Shown piece by piece: positions 42,470-52,000 of a stretch of 64,000 nt of DNA. A program made the translations under genes and the position numbers. The first letter of the stretch is position 1. Each line of letters starts with the position of its first letter. The notes beneath the pieces are model-generated. The model saw only the letters and a list, made by a program, of their open reading frames with translations. It had not been told where the DNA came from and did no database searches. Origin of the DNA: Candidatus Gastranaerophilales bacterium (GTDB lineage Bacteria > Cyanobacteriota > Vampirovibrionia > Gastranaerophilales > Gastranaerophilaceae); contig CALUVP010000054.1 in assembly GCA_944324215.1 (NCBI GenBank), positions 1 to 64,000 on the forward strand, given 5' to 3'.

Positions 42470-44359
42470 TTGAATATACTGGAAAAAAATTTAACTGCAC
42501 TATCTAAAAAAGATAAAGAACTTGCTGATAAAATAGCTCAGTACGTTGTAAGTGATGTACCTCAACTCGTTAATGAAAATGGCTTTTATAATCTAAATTA
42601 CAAAAAAATCTTTCTTCACAATAGACAAAATCCATTAGCCGAAGCAAAAGAAATCTTTTCTATGGCCGAAAATAATCCTGTTACAATACATCTTGTATTT
42701 GGTCTCGGTTTAGGCTATCTATTTCAGGTTGCATCTGCAAATTCTTTAGGTACAGTAATTTTATATGAGCCGGACTTAAATATATTAAAAATTGCATTTT
42801 CACTTGTTGATTTTTCAAGTGATATTTCAAAAAATAATGTATTTTTATCGGATAATCTGGAAAAAGTCGGAGAATACATTTATCAGAAATCAAACACTAA
42901 AAATAAGCCGCTATTATTAACAACAATAGCATATAGAGAGTTGAATACGGCAAACTTTAATCAAATGGTAGAAAAACTTCAACGCATGGTAGGATCTTTT
43001 AACCTTGATTTGAAATATACTCAAGAAAAATTCTACCCAATAACAAAAATTTTAATAAGAAATATTCCATACCTTATAAAAGAACCACCTTTAAGCTCAA
43101 TAAAAGATTTTTATAAAGGAAAAACTGCAGTGGTAGTTTCTGCAGGACCTACATTAGATAGGAATATTGAGAGTATTAAAAAATACAGAGATAATATTGT
43201 CCTAATAGTTGTCGGTACAGCAATGAAAACGATTGCAAAACACGGAATTACTCCGGATTTTTTGTGTATAATTGAAGCTTATGATTCTTCCAAACAAATT
43301 GAAGGTATTGATTTATCGGAAGTTAATTTTGTTACAGAACCTTATTCAAATTTAAATCTTAGGAAATTTAAATTTAAACAAATATATTCACACATATCAA
43401 ATAACATGCCTATAAATTCTTTTTGGAGCAAAATAATAAATGAAGACACCTCTGAATACATTTCTAAAGGGACTGTTTCTTATACGGCTCTTAATGTAGC
43501 TAGAATATTAGGCTGTTCTAGAATTATAATGGTAGGACAAGATTTGGCATATATTGAAGGGCAATGCTATAGCAAAGATTCTGCATACAAAGATTTAGAA
43601 TGCCGTTTTAATAAAGATACAAATAAATGGGAAATTACTGCTAAAGATTTTAATAGATTTGTAGCTTCATTAAGCAATTACGAAGACGAAGAAAAGCGAA
43701 TAAATGCAGCAAAAAGAAGACTAAAGAATCTCAATAATTCACTTTATTATGTAAAAGGTATACAGGGGAATCAAATTCCAACAGAATCAGTTTATGCTGC
43801 CTTTATTAAACCTTTAACAGAATTTACTCAAACTTTTAGTGACCGAGAATATATAAATACCTCTCTTGTTGGCGCACAAATTGATGGATATAAAAACATA
43901 TCTCTGGAAGAAGCATTAAAAGACACATCAAAAATCTCAAACAGAAATGTAAAACCTAATTATACATTTAATATTGATGAAATAAAAGATAAACTACATA
44001 AAGAAATCAAAAAACTTAATGAAATACTTCAAGAAATTCAAAATGGGCAAAAAGCTGTAAAAGCATTTAATAATGACTATAAACGTTATAGAAATGCAAC
44101 TGTAGAAGTTTTAAAAGATTTGAAAAAAGTCACATCTATATTTTTAAAATTAAGTACAACATATCCAAATACTATTTTCGATTTTATAACAGCAAAAGAA
44201 CGAATAGATTTAGATTATACAATGAAAATGTCTAAAAACTTTAATACAAAAAGTTTGAATGACCTCATAACAAAATTTTCAACGTATTTTGAAAATGCAG
44301 ACAAAGCAATATTAGACATAAATTCTAGAATTGAATACACTATAGGAGTTCTTAAATGA
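42470..44359 (+). CDS. Maf / DUF115 (MptE-like) family protein
   Basis: The central domain (about 215-390) matches DUF115: FYKGKTAVVVSAGPTLDRNIESIKKY, AMKTIAKHGITPDFLCIIEAYD, KGTVSYTALNVARILGCSRIIMVGQDLAY. In motility accessory factors of this family it transfers nonulosonic acids to flagellin. A related archaeal enzyme (MptE) makes a pterin. An N-terminal Rossmann-like domain (about 60-150) and a C-terminal helical region (about 500-629) flank it. No flagellin or sialic-acid genes are near, so the target is unknown. It sits 22 nt after rlmN and overlaps dtd by 4 nt. Confidence 0.82.
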   Translation: MNILEKNLTALSKKDKELADKIAQYVVSDVPQLVNENGFYNLNYKKIFLHNRQNPLAEAKEIFSMAENNPVTIHLVFGLGLGYLFQVASANSLGTVILYEPDLNILKIAFSLVDFSSDISKNNVFLSDNLEKVGEYIYQKSNTKNKPLLLTTIAYRELNTANFNQMVEKLQRMVGSFNLDLKYTQEKFYPITKILIRNIPYLIKEPPLSSIKDFYKGKTAVVVSAGPTLDRNIESIKKYRDNIVLIVVGTAMKTIAKHGITPDFLCIIEAYDSSKQIEGIDLSEVNFVTEPYSNLNLRKFKFKQIYSHISNNMPINSFWSKIINEDTSEYISKGTVSYTALNVARILGCSRIIMVGQDLAYIEGQCYSKDSAYKDLECRFNKDTNKWEITAKDFNRFVASLSNYEDEEKRINAAKRRLKNLNNSLYYVKGIQGNQIPTESVYAAFIKPLTEFTQTFSDREYINTSLVGAQIDGYKNISLEEALKDTSKISNRNVKPNYTFNIDEIKDKLHKEIKKLNEILQEIQNGQKAVKAFNNDYKRYRNATVEVLKDLKKVTSIFLKLSTTYPNTIFDFITAKERIDLDYTMKMSKNFNTKSLNDLITKFSTYFENADKAILDINSRIEYTIGVLK

Positions 44360-44793
44360 AAGTTTTAATACAAAGAGTAAAAGAAGCTTCTGTAAGTATT
44401 AACAAAGAGCTTTATTCAAGCATAAACCAAGGAATTCTGGCACTTGTTGGAATAGAAAAGGGAGATACTTTAGAAGAAATTCAAAAAATGGCAAAAAAGC
44501 TTGTTAATTTAAGGATTTTTCCTGATGAAAACGACAAAATGAATAAATCAATTCTTGATATTAAGGGTGAAATGCTTATTGTTTCACAATTTACACTTTG
44601 TGGCAATTGTAAAAAAGGAACACGTCCAAGTTTTGACAATTCTGCTCCGCCGGAAATTGCAAAAAATTTATATGAAACATTCATAATAGAAGTAAAAAAT
44701 TATGGAATTCATATCGGCACAGGAGTTTTCGGTGCAATGATGGACGTCGCTTTAATTAATGACGGACCTGTTACATTTATGTTAGAAGGGTAA
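44356..44793 (+). CDS. dtd: D-aminoacyl-tRNA deacylase
   Basis: Dtd hydrolyses D-aminoacyl-tRNAs and mischarged Gly-tRNA-Ala. Motifs: MKVLIQRVKEASVSI at the start, VSQFTLCGNCKKGTRPSFDNSAPPE (the SQxT active-site box) and the Gly-cisPro motif as DGPVTFMLEG, where the usual NSGPVT is NDGPVT. Length 145 residues is normal. The ATG overlaps the Maf-like gene stop by 4 nt. A strong hairpin terminator follows. Confidence 0.95.
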   Translation: MKVLIQRVKEASVSINKELYSSINQGILALVGIEKGDTLEEIQKMAKKLVNLRIFPDENDKMNKSILDIKGEMLIVSQFTLCGNCKKGTRPSFDNSAPPEIAKNLYETFIIEVKNYGIHIGTGVFGAMMDVALINDGPVTFMLEG

Positions 44794-44797
44794 GAGT

Positions 44798-44845
44798 TTG
44801 ATAAAAAAGCGGCTTGATAGAAAAATCGAACCGTTTTTTTATCAA
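44798..44845. terminator. Long hairpin terminator between convergent genes
   Basis: TTGATAAAAAAGCGG pairs with CCGTTTTTTTATCAA, with an inner helix that continues with one mismatch to an AGAAAA loop. It starts 5 nt after the dtd stop. The convergent gene on the minus strand ends at 44914, so it could serve both. Confidence 0.75.
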
Positions 44846-44913
44846 GTATTGTTAAACATTTTTAAATAATGTCCTTTTTACTTCTCTGCATTTATATAAT
44901 TTTAGCTATACTT

Positions 44914-45276
44914 TTATGCATCAAAACAATATTTTGCAAATAAACCTGTCGCGAGTGACGTTAACAAAAATGCTGGAATCTGCCATTTAGTGCCTTTTAA
45001 TGTATTATAAGCAGATTTTTTTTGAGCCAAAGATAGCAAATCATTTTTTGTGCCAACTTTCTTTAATACAGATTTTCCAACTCCAAGATCTACAGCACGC
45101 ATTACTCCCACTCCTCCAGTTATGGCAGAAGCAACTCCACTGATTAGACCAATATCTTTGTTGGAAACTCCTGAAAAAATTGGTTCTTTGATTTTGTCTT
45201 TTTCAGCTTTTACATCTGTATTGCCATTTTTAGGGTTCAAAGTGATTGTCTCATGCCTTTCAATTCTAGTACTCAT
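44914..45276 (-). CDS. Small hydrophobic protein of unknown function (120 residues)
   Basis: Not recognised. A charged N-terminal 35 residues (RIERHETITLNPKNGN, DVKAEKDKIKEP) leads to IFSGVS, then two probable membrane helices (about 42-62, GLISGVASAITGGVGVMRAV, and 98-117, IPAFLLTSLATGLFAKYCF). PIFSGVS is a weak match to the Phe-x-Gly motif seen elsewhere here. GGAGA lies upstream of the ATG. It is monocistronic, convergent to dtd and divergent from rsmH. Confidence 0.6.
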   Translation of the reverse strand: MSTRIERHETITLNPKNGNTDVKAEKDKIKEPIFSGVSNKDIGLISGVASAITGGVGVMRAVDLGVGKSVLKKVGTKNDLLSLAQKKSAYNTLKGTKWQIPAFLLTSLATGLFAKYCFDA

Positions 45277-45505
45277 AATAATTCTCCTTTTCTTTTAACT
45301 AATTTCCCATTTTTGTAGAAGCCTTTTGCTCCCCCAAATATTCCCGTTTTGAATTCGAATCCCACGCGTATACATTTATAAAAACTTGGTAGAATTTAAA
45401 ATTGCGCTCTACTACTACGTTTTAGCCATTTTAAATCTATCTTTACAAAACTTTATATTCATTTTTTTTTGCAATAAAACTTAACAATAAAAAAAACTTA
45501 ATTTA

Positions 45506-45514
45506 TGCTAAACT
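45506..45514 (+). promoter_or_regulatory. Extended -10 element abutting the rsmH start codon
   Basis: TGCTAAACT is an extended -10 (TGn plus TAAACT) ending 7 nt before the ATG at 45522. No -35 box at 17 nt and no Shine-Dalgarno is seen. The mRNA is probably leaderless. Confidence 0.5.
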
Positions 45515-45521
45515 TTATGTT

Positions 45522-46445
45522 ATGAACGCTTTTAAACATTATACAGTAATGCTTAATGAAGCTGTCGATGCACTTGATTGTCAAGAGGGCAAAATTTATG
45601 TTGACTGCACATTAGGTGGCGGAGGACATAGCGAATTAATTTTGAAAAGAATTTCACCAAATGGCAGATTAATTGCCTTTGATATTGACAATGAAGCGAT
45701 TGCTCATGCAAAAGAAAGACTTAAAAATTACTCCAATTTAACAATTGTGAAATCTTCTTACACAAATATTAAGGAAGAACTACATAAACTTGGAATAGAA
45801 AAAATCACAGGCGGAGTAATACTTGATTTAGGAGCTTCATATCATCAACTAACAAAAGCGGAAAGAGGTTTTTCTTTTTCTAAAGAGGCACCTCTTGATA
45901 TGAGATTTGATATGGATAGTGATTTTTCAGCCTATGATGTTGTAAATAAGTATTCAGAAGCAGATTTAGTAAGGATTTTTAGTGAATATGGAGAAGAACA
46001 TTTTTCAAAAAGAATTGCAAAAAAGATTGTTGAAATTAGAAAATCTAAAACAATTCGAACAACAAAAGAACTTGCTGATATCATTGTCAATGCGACTCCT
46101 CGGATTAAGTCTCATATACACCCTGCTACAAGAGTGTTTCAGGCTATTAGGATAGAAGTTAATAATGAGTTAAAAAATGTAAATTTTGTACTCCATGATA
46201 TATTGGATTTATTAGACAAAGGTGGTATAATTTCTGTAATAAGTTTTCATTCTTTGGAGGATAGAATTGTTAAACAATTCTTCAAATTTGAAAGCCAAAA
46301 GTGCAGATGCAACGATATGATTTGCAAATGCCCGCCGCCAAAAATAGAACTGGTAAACAGAAAGCCTATTATGGCGAGCGAAAAGGAGATTTCGGAAAAT
46401 CCACCGTCACGAAGCGCAAAATTAAGGGTTGTTAGAGCTATTTAG
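45522..46445 (+). CDS. rsmH: 16S rRNA (cytosine1402-N4)-methyltransferase
   Basis: RsmH (MraW) methylates N4 of C1402 in the ribosomal P site. HYTVMLNEAVDAL and YVDCTLGGGGHSELIL mark the SAM-binding Rossmann start. ILDLGASYHQLTKAERGFSF and PLDMRFDMD follow. RVFQAIRIEVNNEL, ISFHSLEDRIVKQFF and RNCRSAKLRVVRAI-like (NPPSRSAKLRVVRAI) are classical. Length 307 residues is standard. This gene usually opens the division and cell-wall cluster, and the FtsL-like gene follows 42 nt later. Confidence 0.97.
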   Translation: MNAFKHYTVMLNEAVDALDCQEGKIYVDCTLGGGGHSELILKRISPNGRLIAFDIDNEAIAHAKERLKNYSNLTIVKSSYTNIKEELHKLGIEKITGGVILDLGASYHQLTKAERGFSFSKEAPLDMRFDMDSDFSAYDVVNKYSEADLVRIFSEYGEEHFSKRIAKKIVEIRKSKTIRTTKELADIIVNATPRIKSHIHPATRVFQAIRIEVNNELKNVNFVLHDILDLLDKGGIISVISFHSLEDRIVKQFFKFESQKCRCNDMICKCPPPKIELVNRKPIMASEKEISENPPSRSAKLRVVRAI

Positions 46446-46487
46446 AAAAACGATGACGGTCGAAATTCGGGAGAGGAGTTATATATT

Positions 46488-47012
46488 TTGGTTTCGGCTT
46501 TAAAAATCAGCAACAAATCTGGGTTGGATAGTTTTATAAAAAAGTTTTCACGGGAGTACAAAAAAGAATATCAGCTTAACCAAAGAACTAAAAAATCTTT
46601 TATCGATAAGTCTGTTCAAAATCTAGCTGTTAATAGTATAATAGAAGGGTACTTTCCAAAAGAAAACTTGGTTAAAGAAATGGCTATAAAAAGAGTTAAT
46701 AAAATGTTATGTATTATTTTAAGCCTACTTATTGGAGTAGTTATCGTGAGTTACTATTTTGTTATCTCTTGTGAAATGAAATTAAATGACTTAAGTAGAC
46801 AAACTGTTATATTAAATAATGAAAACGAAGAACTGCAGAATAGACTTGATTCATTAAAGTCCTTTAACAATGTTGATAAGACTTTGCAAGAAAATAATAT
46901 GTTGCAGAGAGCCGGGCAAGTAATCGAAACGCCTGAAGTGACTGTAGATTCAACTTTAGCTACAAAACAATTTAAAAAGAAAAAAATTTTTAACTACGCA
47001 ATAGGATTTTAA
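46488..47012 (+). CDS. FtsL-like single-pass membrane protein
   Basis: A 174-residue protein with a basic cytoplasmic N-terminus of about 75 residues. One membrane helix (about 77-99, MLCIILSLLIGVVIVSYYFVI) is followed by a short coiled coil (LNDLSRQTVILNNENEELQNRLDSLK). This is the topology of FtsL/DivIC division proteins, and the position right after rsmH is where ftsL normally lies. Sequence identity is too low to name it outright. The start is TTG 46488 with AGGAG 9 nt upstream. A basic C-terminal tail (KQFKKKKIF) is unusual. Confidence 0.6.
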   Translation: MVSALKISNKSGLDSFIKKFSREYKKEYQLNQRTKKSFIDKSVQNLAVNSIIEGYFPKENLVKEMAIKRVNKMLCIILSLLIGVVIVSYYFVISCEMKLNDLSRQTVILNNENEELQNRLDSLKSFNNVDKTLQENNMLQRAGQVIETPEVTVDSTLATKQFKKKKIFNYAIGF

Positions 47013-47016
47013 TAAC

Positions 47017-47931
47017 ATGCTAAAAATTGTATGCGGTGCAGGAAATGAAGATTGTGAAAGCGTAAAAAGATTGGTTTATGTTTACGCAAAAGCTGGTTGC
47101 GAATACTTTGATATCTCAGCAAGAAAGGATGTTCTTGAAGCAGCAAAAGAAGCAACTAAATTGGCAGGTCTTACGACTCCCCATTTTTGTGTAAGCATTG
47201 GTATAAAGGGGGACCCGCATATTACCAAAGCAAAAATAAAAGATAGTGTTTGTATTAAATGTGGTAATTGTTATAGAAACTGTCCAAATGATGCAATTTA
47301 TCCATCCATAATAGTTAATGACAAAAGATGTGTCGGTTGCGGAACTTGTGCAAAGAAATGTCCGACTGGCGCTATGACAATGTATGAAAAAGATGTCAAT
47401 GTAAAAGAAATTTTGCCGTATATGGTACAAAATGGTGTTGAAATTTTAGAACTACACGTCATGGGACAGGATAGGCACGATTTAGATTATAAATGGAATA
47501 TCATAAATGAGTGCAATCCTAAATACGCATCAATTTGTATTGATAGAGAATATTTCGGAAACAAGGAGGCTATTAGTCGTATTAGAAGCATGATTGCACA
47601 TAGAAAACCTTATACAACAATTGTACAAGCAGACGGTATTCCTATGAGCGGTTCTGAAGACAATTTTAAAACAACACTCCAAGCAGTAGCCATGGCTGAA
47701 ATTATACAAAATGCGAACTTGCCGGTACACATAGTCCTATCCGGAGGAACGAATTCAAAAACAGCAGAACTTGCAAAATTATGTGGAATAAACTACTGGG
47801 GCATAGCAATGGGCTCGTGGGCTAGAAAAACAGTAAAACAATATATCTATACAGACGATTTCTGGGATAACATGGATGCTCAAGTAAAAGCCATTGAAGC
47901 GGCGAAAGGTTTAGTAAACACAGCTCACTAA
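47017..47931 (+). CDS. ldpA: LdpA-like iron-sulfur protein
   Basis: The N-terminal domain (KIVCGAGNEDCESVKRLVYVYAKAGCEYFDISAR) matches cyanobacterial LdpA, an Fe-S protein that feeds redox state into the circadian clock. Two 4Fe-4S motifs follow: CIKCGNCYRNCP and CVGCGTCAKKCP (about 88-125). The C-terminal half is a TIM-barrel-like region (VNVKEILPYMVQNGVEILELHV, LPVHIVLSGGTNSKTAELAKL). Length 304 residues is slightly shorter than in cyanobacteria. No kai gene is present in the window. It sits 4 nt after the FtsL-like gene. The ferredoxin-like protein could sense redox state without a clock. Confidence 0.8.
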   Translation: MLKIVCGAGNEDCESVKRLVYVYAKAGCEYFDISARKDVLEAAKEATKLAGLTTPHFCVSIGIKGDPHITKAKIKDSVCIKCGNCYRNCPNDAIYPSIIVNDKRCVGCGTCAKKCPTGAMTMYEKDVNVKEILPYMVQNGVEILELHVMGQDRHDLDYKWNIINECNPKYASICIDREYFGNKEAISRIRSMIAHRKPYTTIVQADGIPMSGSEDNFKTTLQAVAMAEIIQNANLPVHIVLSGGTNSKTAELAKLCGINYWGIAMGSWARKTVKQYIYTDDFWDNMDAQVKAIEAAKGLVNTAH

Positions 47932-47981
47932 CTATAAGAAATGTAACAAATTTTAAAGTTTTCAAAAAAAGTGCCGTTATA

Positions 47982-48882
47982 TTGAATGAAAATATGAAAG
48001 GTACTATTGTGAGTGATAAAAATAAATTCTTACAACTGAATGCAGGATATATTTTAAATTTTTTTAAAAATGCAAAAGAATTGACAGAGAAGGATTTCCG
48101 TACTCAGGATACAGCTTTACTTTTTAGTATTTTTAGTGGCGACGTTGGAATTTTGGACAAAAAAGACTATAAGAACCTCTGGCAGCTAGTGAACAAATAT
48201 GCAAACCAAAATAATGACAATATTTTAGACGGAGATGAAGAAAAAGCCCTATTAGAAGAAATCAACAAAAAGAGTGATAAGAAATTCGACCATACAAGCC
48301 TGACTCATTTTCTAATGAAAGTATTTCAAAGACCGGATAAAGTAGATTTAGAAGACACGGCACAGCTCAATGTAGATTTTATGGAGTTAGTAGAAAGTGA
48401 TATAAGACGCTCAGTTGAATCTACATATAATATAGAAAAAATGTTCAATCCGAATGGCGACAAAAACGTTGTAGAATATGATGAGAATACGGAGACTATT
48501 CTATAATCAAAACCGGTGAAGACAAAACAAAGAAACAATCAGAAACTTTTATGTTAGATTCCAGTAACATGTATAAAAGAGTTGAATATGCCAGTACTAA
48601 TCAGAAAAACAGGGTTGAATATATTTATAACATTTCAAATAAAAATGAGTTATTAAGTATAGTTGAATATAAAAATGACAAAAAAAGTAAAGTTACCGGA
48701 TATAAAGAAGGACGCCCAGAAGAAATTACAGAATACACCTATGATAATGAGACTATTATCAAGGGGGATATCCTAGTGAAATTAGGACTTATAATGCCAG
48801 AGGTAAATTAACTTACCTGATTGATAATAAGAATCAAAAAAGCTATGACAATAAAGGTGAATTAACATTGTTTATGATGTAA
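47982..48882 (+). pseudogene. EF-hand protein broken by two frameshifts
   Basis: Frame 1 (47982-48506; in-frame ATG at 47994) encodes a helical N-terminus with one EF-hand loop (NQNNDNILDGDEE), the first one degenerate. Near 48487-48490 the sense passes to another frame, continuing EYGDYSIIKTGEDKTKKQ. It then runs through short repeats such as VEYIYNISNKNELLSIVEY up to a run of five Gs at 48763-48767. There it passes to a third frame that ends YNARGKLTYLIDNKNQKSYD at 48882. Each step fits a single-base deletion. The text across the breaks is coherent, so this was one gene. Sequencing error or phase variation at the G run remain possible. Confidence 0.7.
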
Positions 48883-48897
48883 AATAAACTAAATCTT

Positions 48898-49053
48898 CTA
48901 TCTGACAACTTTTTGCACAGCCAAATAAAAGTCTTCCATGCCAATTGCGATTTTTTGTAAATCAGTATAAGAAGAGGTTTTGCTATACATTTTTTCAAAC
49001 AATCCTAGTCGTTCTAGCGCATTAGAAAAAGCATTTGTTAATGCCTCTACCAC
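48898..49053 (-). pseudogene. Gene remnant or small protein, 51 residues
   Basis: On the minus strand, GTG 49053 opens a frame of 51 codons ending at TAG 48898-48900. The product contains NAFSNALERLGLFEKMYSK and DLQKIAIGMEDFYLAVQKVV, helical and protein-like in composition. A stop lies two codons upstream and no Shine-Dalgarno is seen, so it looks like the 3' remnant of a larger gene. It lies 21 nt beyond the stop of the 1613-residue GH13 gene. Confidence 0.35.
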
Positions 49054-49074
49054 ACATCAGAGCCAAGTTTTTAC

Positions 49075-52000
49075 TTATCTTGCAATAATTGACAATCTTT
49101 GCCCTTCCTCTGCCTGTTCATTATGTTTATATGGATTTGATACAAAACTATATTGAGAATATTTGTTTTGATGACCTTTGAATATTATATTCTTAATCTT
49201 CTTTAAAATCATAACACCATTCTTTGCAGTCATACCGTCCATTATAATCTTACCGCCATCTTTTCTTACTATTGCTTTTTTATTACCAACTTGTTTTACT
49301 ACGTATTCAGTTTTATCCTTTGCATTAGCATTCATAAATACTGTACCTACAGGAAGTGCAACACCTGCTCCAAGCATTATCATATCCAAATCTGATTTTG
49401 GTAAAATCGGAACATATTTATTCTCCGGATTTATTGATTCTATATTGTTTTCTTCAAAGAACTTTTTACGTTTTTCTTCTGTATCAAGACCATATTTTTT
49501 GAAATAGTCAAATCTGTTTGAAAATTCTACATCACCAGCATTAAATACTGAAACTGTAATGTCTCCATTTGCATTCTGCATCATAAAAGCAAGTTTTGCT
49601 AAATCCTTTGTCAAAAGACGTCTTTCTACATTTAAGGCATCTTTTTGCTTTTTAGCCTCTGACTCATTAATTTTACCCTCTTTTTTTTGCTTGTCGATTT
49701 CTTTGAATTCTTTATTTATTTGATTAATTCTATACTTTATTTCACTTCTAGTTCTTGAATGAGTTGCAACTTCCAGTAAATATGGAGTACCATTATTTAA
49801 TGGTGCTAACTCTGAATTACTTCTATCTTTTACTGTTTCATTTATTGTATCTCTTATTGTTCTTCTATATTTGCCAATTGCAGATTCATCATCCAACTCT
49901 GTCCAAGGTAGAGCATTTCTATTTTGTAAATAGACGTTTTTAGCCTTTTCTTCATAACCTGTCATACCAAATTCATCACCTGAATACACCGTTGGAATTC
50001 CTGGAAGAGCTTTTAAAAATTCCATAATCATAGCTTCTTTAGCCACACCCGGCTCTGTTGCTGACTTATACAATCTTTCTACAATGTCTTTTTTATCAGA
50101 AATTTGTTTGCCAGATTTGTACTCTGCTTGATTTACAGCCATCTCTAATGCAACTTTTAAATCTCTTGCAGCATAACCATTTTTTCGCATTGCTGTTATA
50201 GGATCTTCTATTTTTTTGAAATCTTCTGTATGAGAAGATATAGTATCTTTATTATATTTTTCAGCAAAATCCTTGAAAGCTTTATCTAATTGACTTTTTG
50301 CATCAACATTTAAACCAGATTCTACGTAAGAGTCCTTTAAAAGTCTTGCAAGTTGAATTGTATACAAACTATACTTAGAATAATTTGGTTGATTACCAAC
50401 AATCTCTGCTGCATATTTCTCGTTTTCAGATCTTACATTTGCTGGTAAATCTTTCCAATCAAAATCACCATGAACTAAATAATTAGATAAATCTTTTTCA
50501 TTAGCCTTTTTTACTACAGCACTCTTTAACTGTATTCGTTCTGATGTTGAAAGTTTTAATCCGTTATTTTCTGCTAAAAAAAGTATTTCATCTAATGCAT
50601 TATTTAATGATGAAAGTTCTTTTATTCTTATTTTTTGAATATTCTCAGTAGCACCTTCTCCAAGATAATTGCCATAAGTTAAATCGACAATCGCATCCAT
50701 TAAACATTTCTTATCTTTATCTGAAATCGATTTATCTTCTTTTATTACTGATATCAATAACTTGCTGTTTGCAACCGCTCTTGGACTTACTGTTAAAAAA
50801 TAATCGTTATTATCAACATTCAATCTAAGCTCAATTGGAATCTCAGAATCTTTCTTTGCACCTGATAAAACTTTTATTGCTTCTTGTCTATACTTATGAT
50901 TTTGAGAAAAATTCTTATAATCATTTAATAGATTTGAATGAAACAATTCCATATCAACAGAAAGACCGTGAAGCATTCTTGGTTTATCATGGTTTCCCAT
51001 AAAAGTGTATAAATTTCTCAAATAATCTGCATTTCTCGTTTGTAATAATAGAGAAAGTCTACTCATAAAATTATCATGGGTATCACATCCACCTTTTCCA
51101 CTTTCGAAAGTATTTGCAAAATTTGTTAGAACTCCAGTAAAGAAATATGAATAAGCAGCCTCTGAAGTAATACCTGTTTCATTAAAAAACTTTGCCAAAG
51201 CATCAGGCTCACCATTAAATTTTTGATTTATATCTGTCAACCCATCATAAGGACAAGAATCTATTCCATAAGTATCACGCATAAGATCCGGAATATCAGT
51301 TATTTCTGCCACTATATAAGAATTTGGATTTTCTGATTTAACAGCCTGAACAAATTTCCCCCAGAATTTTATTGCATCATCCCAATTATCATCAAAAGCA
51401 TTATCTTCATTTCTAACAGCATCCATATCCATAACATCTTTTGCCGCATCAAGTCTCCAATCCAAACCTAACCCAGCTCTATCAACAACCGCTTCTGCGA
51501 TTCTAAAACTTGAAGTATCCGTTCCTGAAATTAGCTTAGAAATAGCATCCGCCACATAAGATATATCACCATCCGAAAGACTTCTTAATCCTTTATCAAT
51601 TTTCTTTTCAAGTTTAAGAGCCTCATCCTCAGGACTATTCCCGTTGACACCTAAAGCCTTAAGAGATGTACATTCTTGTAAAGTTTCATAATCATATGTA
51701 ATTTCTCCAGAAGGAAGAATTTTTGTCTTTAAGTTATCTCCTCCTAAAGATTTAAGAAATGCATACTTCGCGATATCTTTTCCAAGAAGTTCTAAAACAT
51801 ATTCTCCATACTCTGTATAATCACCACTACTATCCAATAGCTTTTCATTTGCAGACTCATTCACCTTGCGAATTACTGCATCTGCAAAATTTTTAAGCTC
51901 ATTATTATACAAACTATTTACTTTATTATAAATATTCGCGTATGGTTCTACTAAATGAGGATTATTCTGTTTCATTAAATCAAATCTTGAAACACCTATT

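Noticed and set aside
45330-45400. Sequence resembling a tRNA T-loop (GAATTCGAATCCCACG)
   Set aside because: The flanks do not form a T-stem, and no anticodon or D arm is found on either strand.
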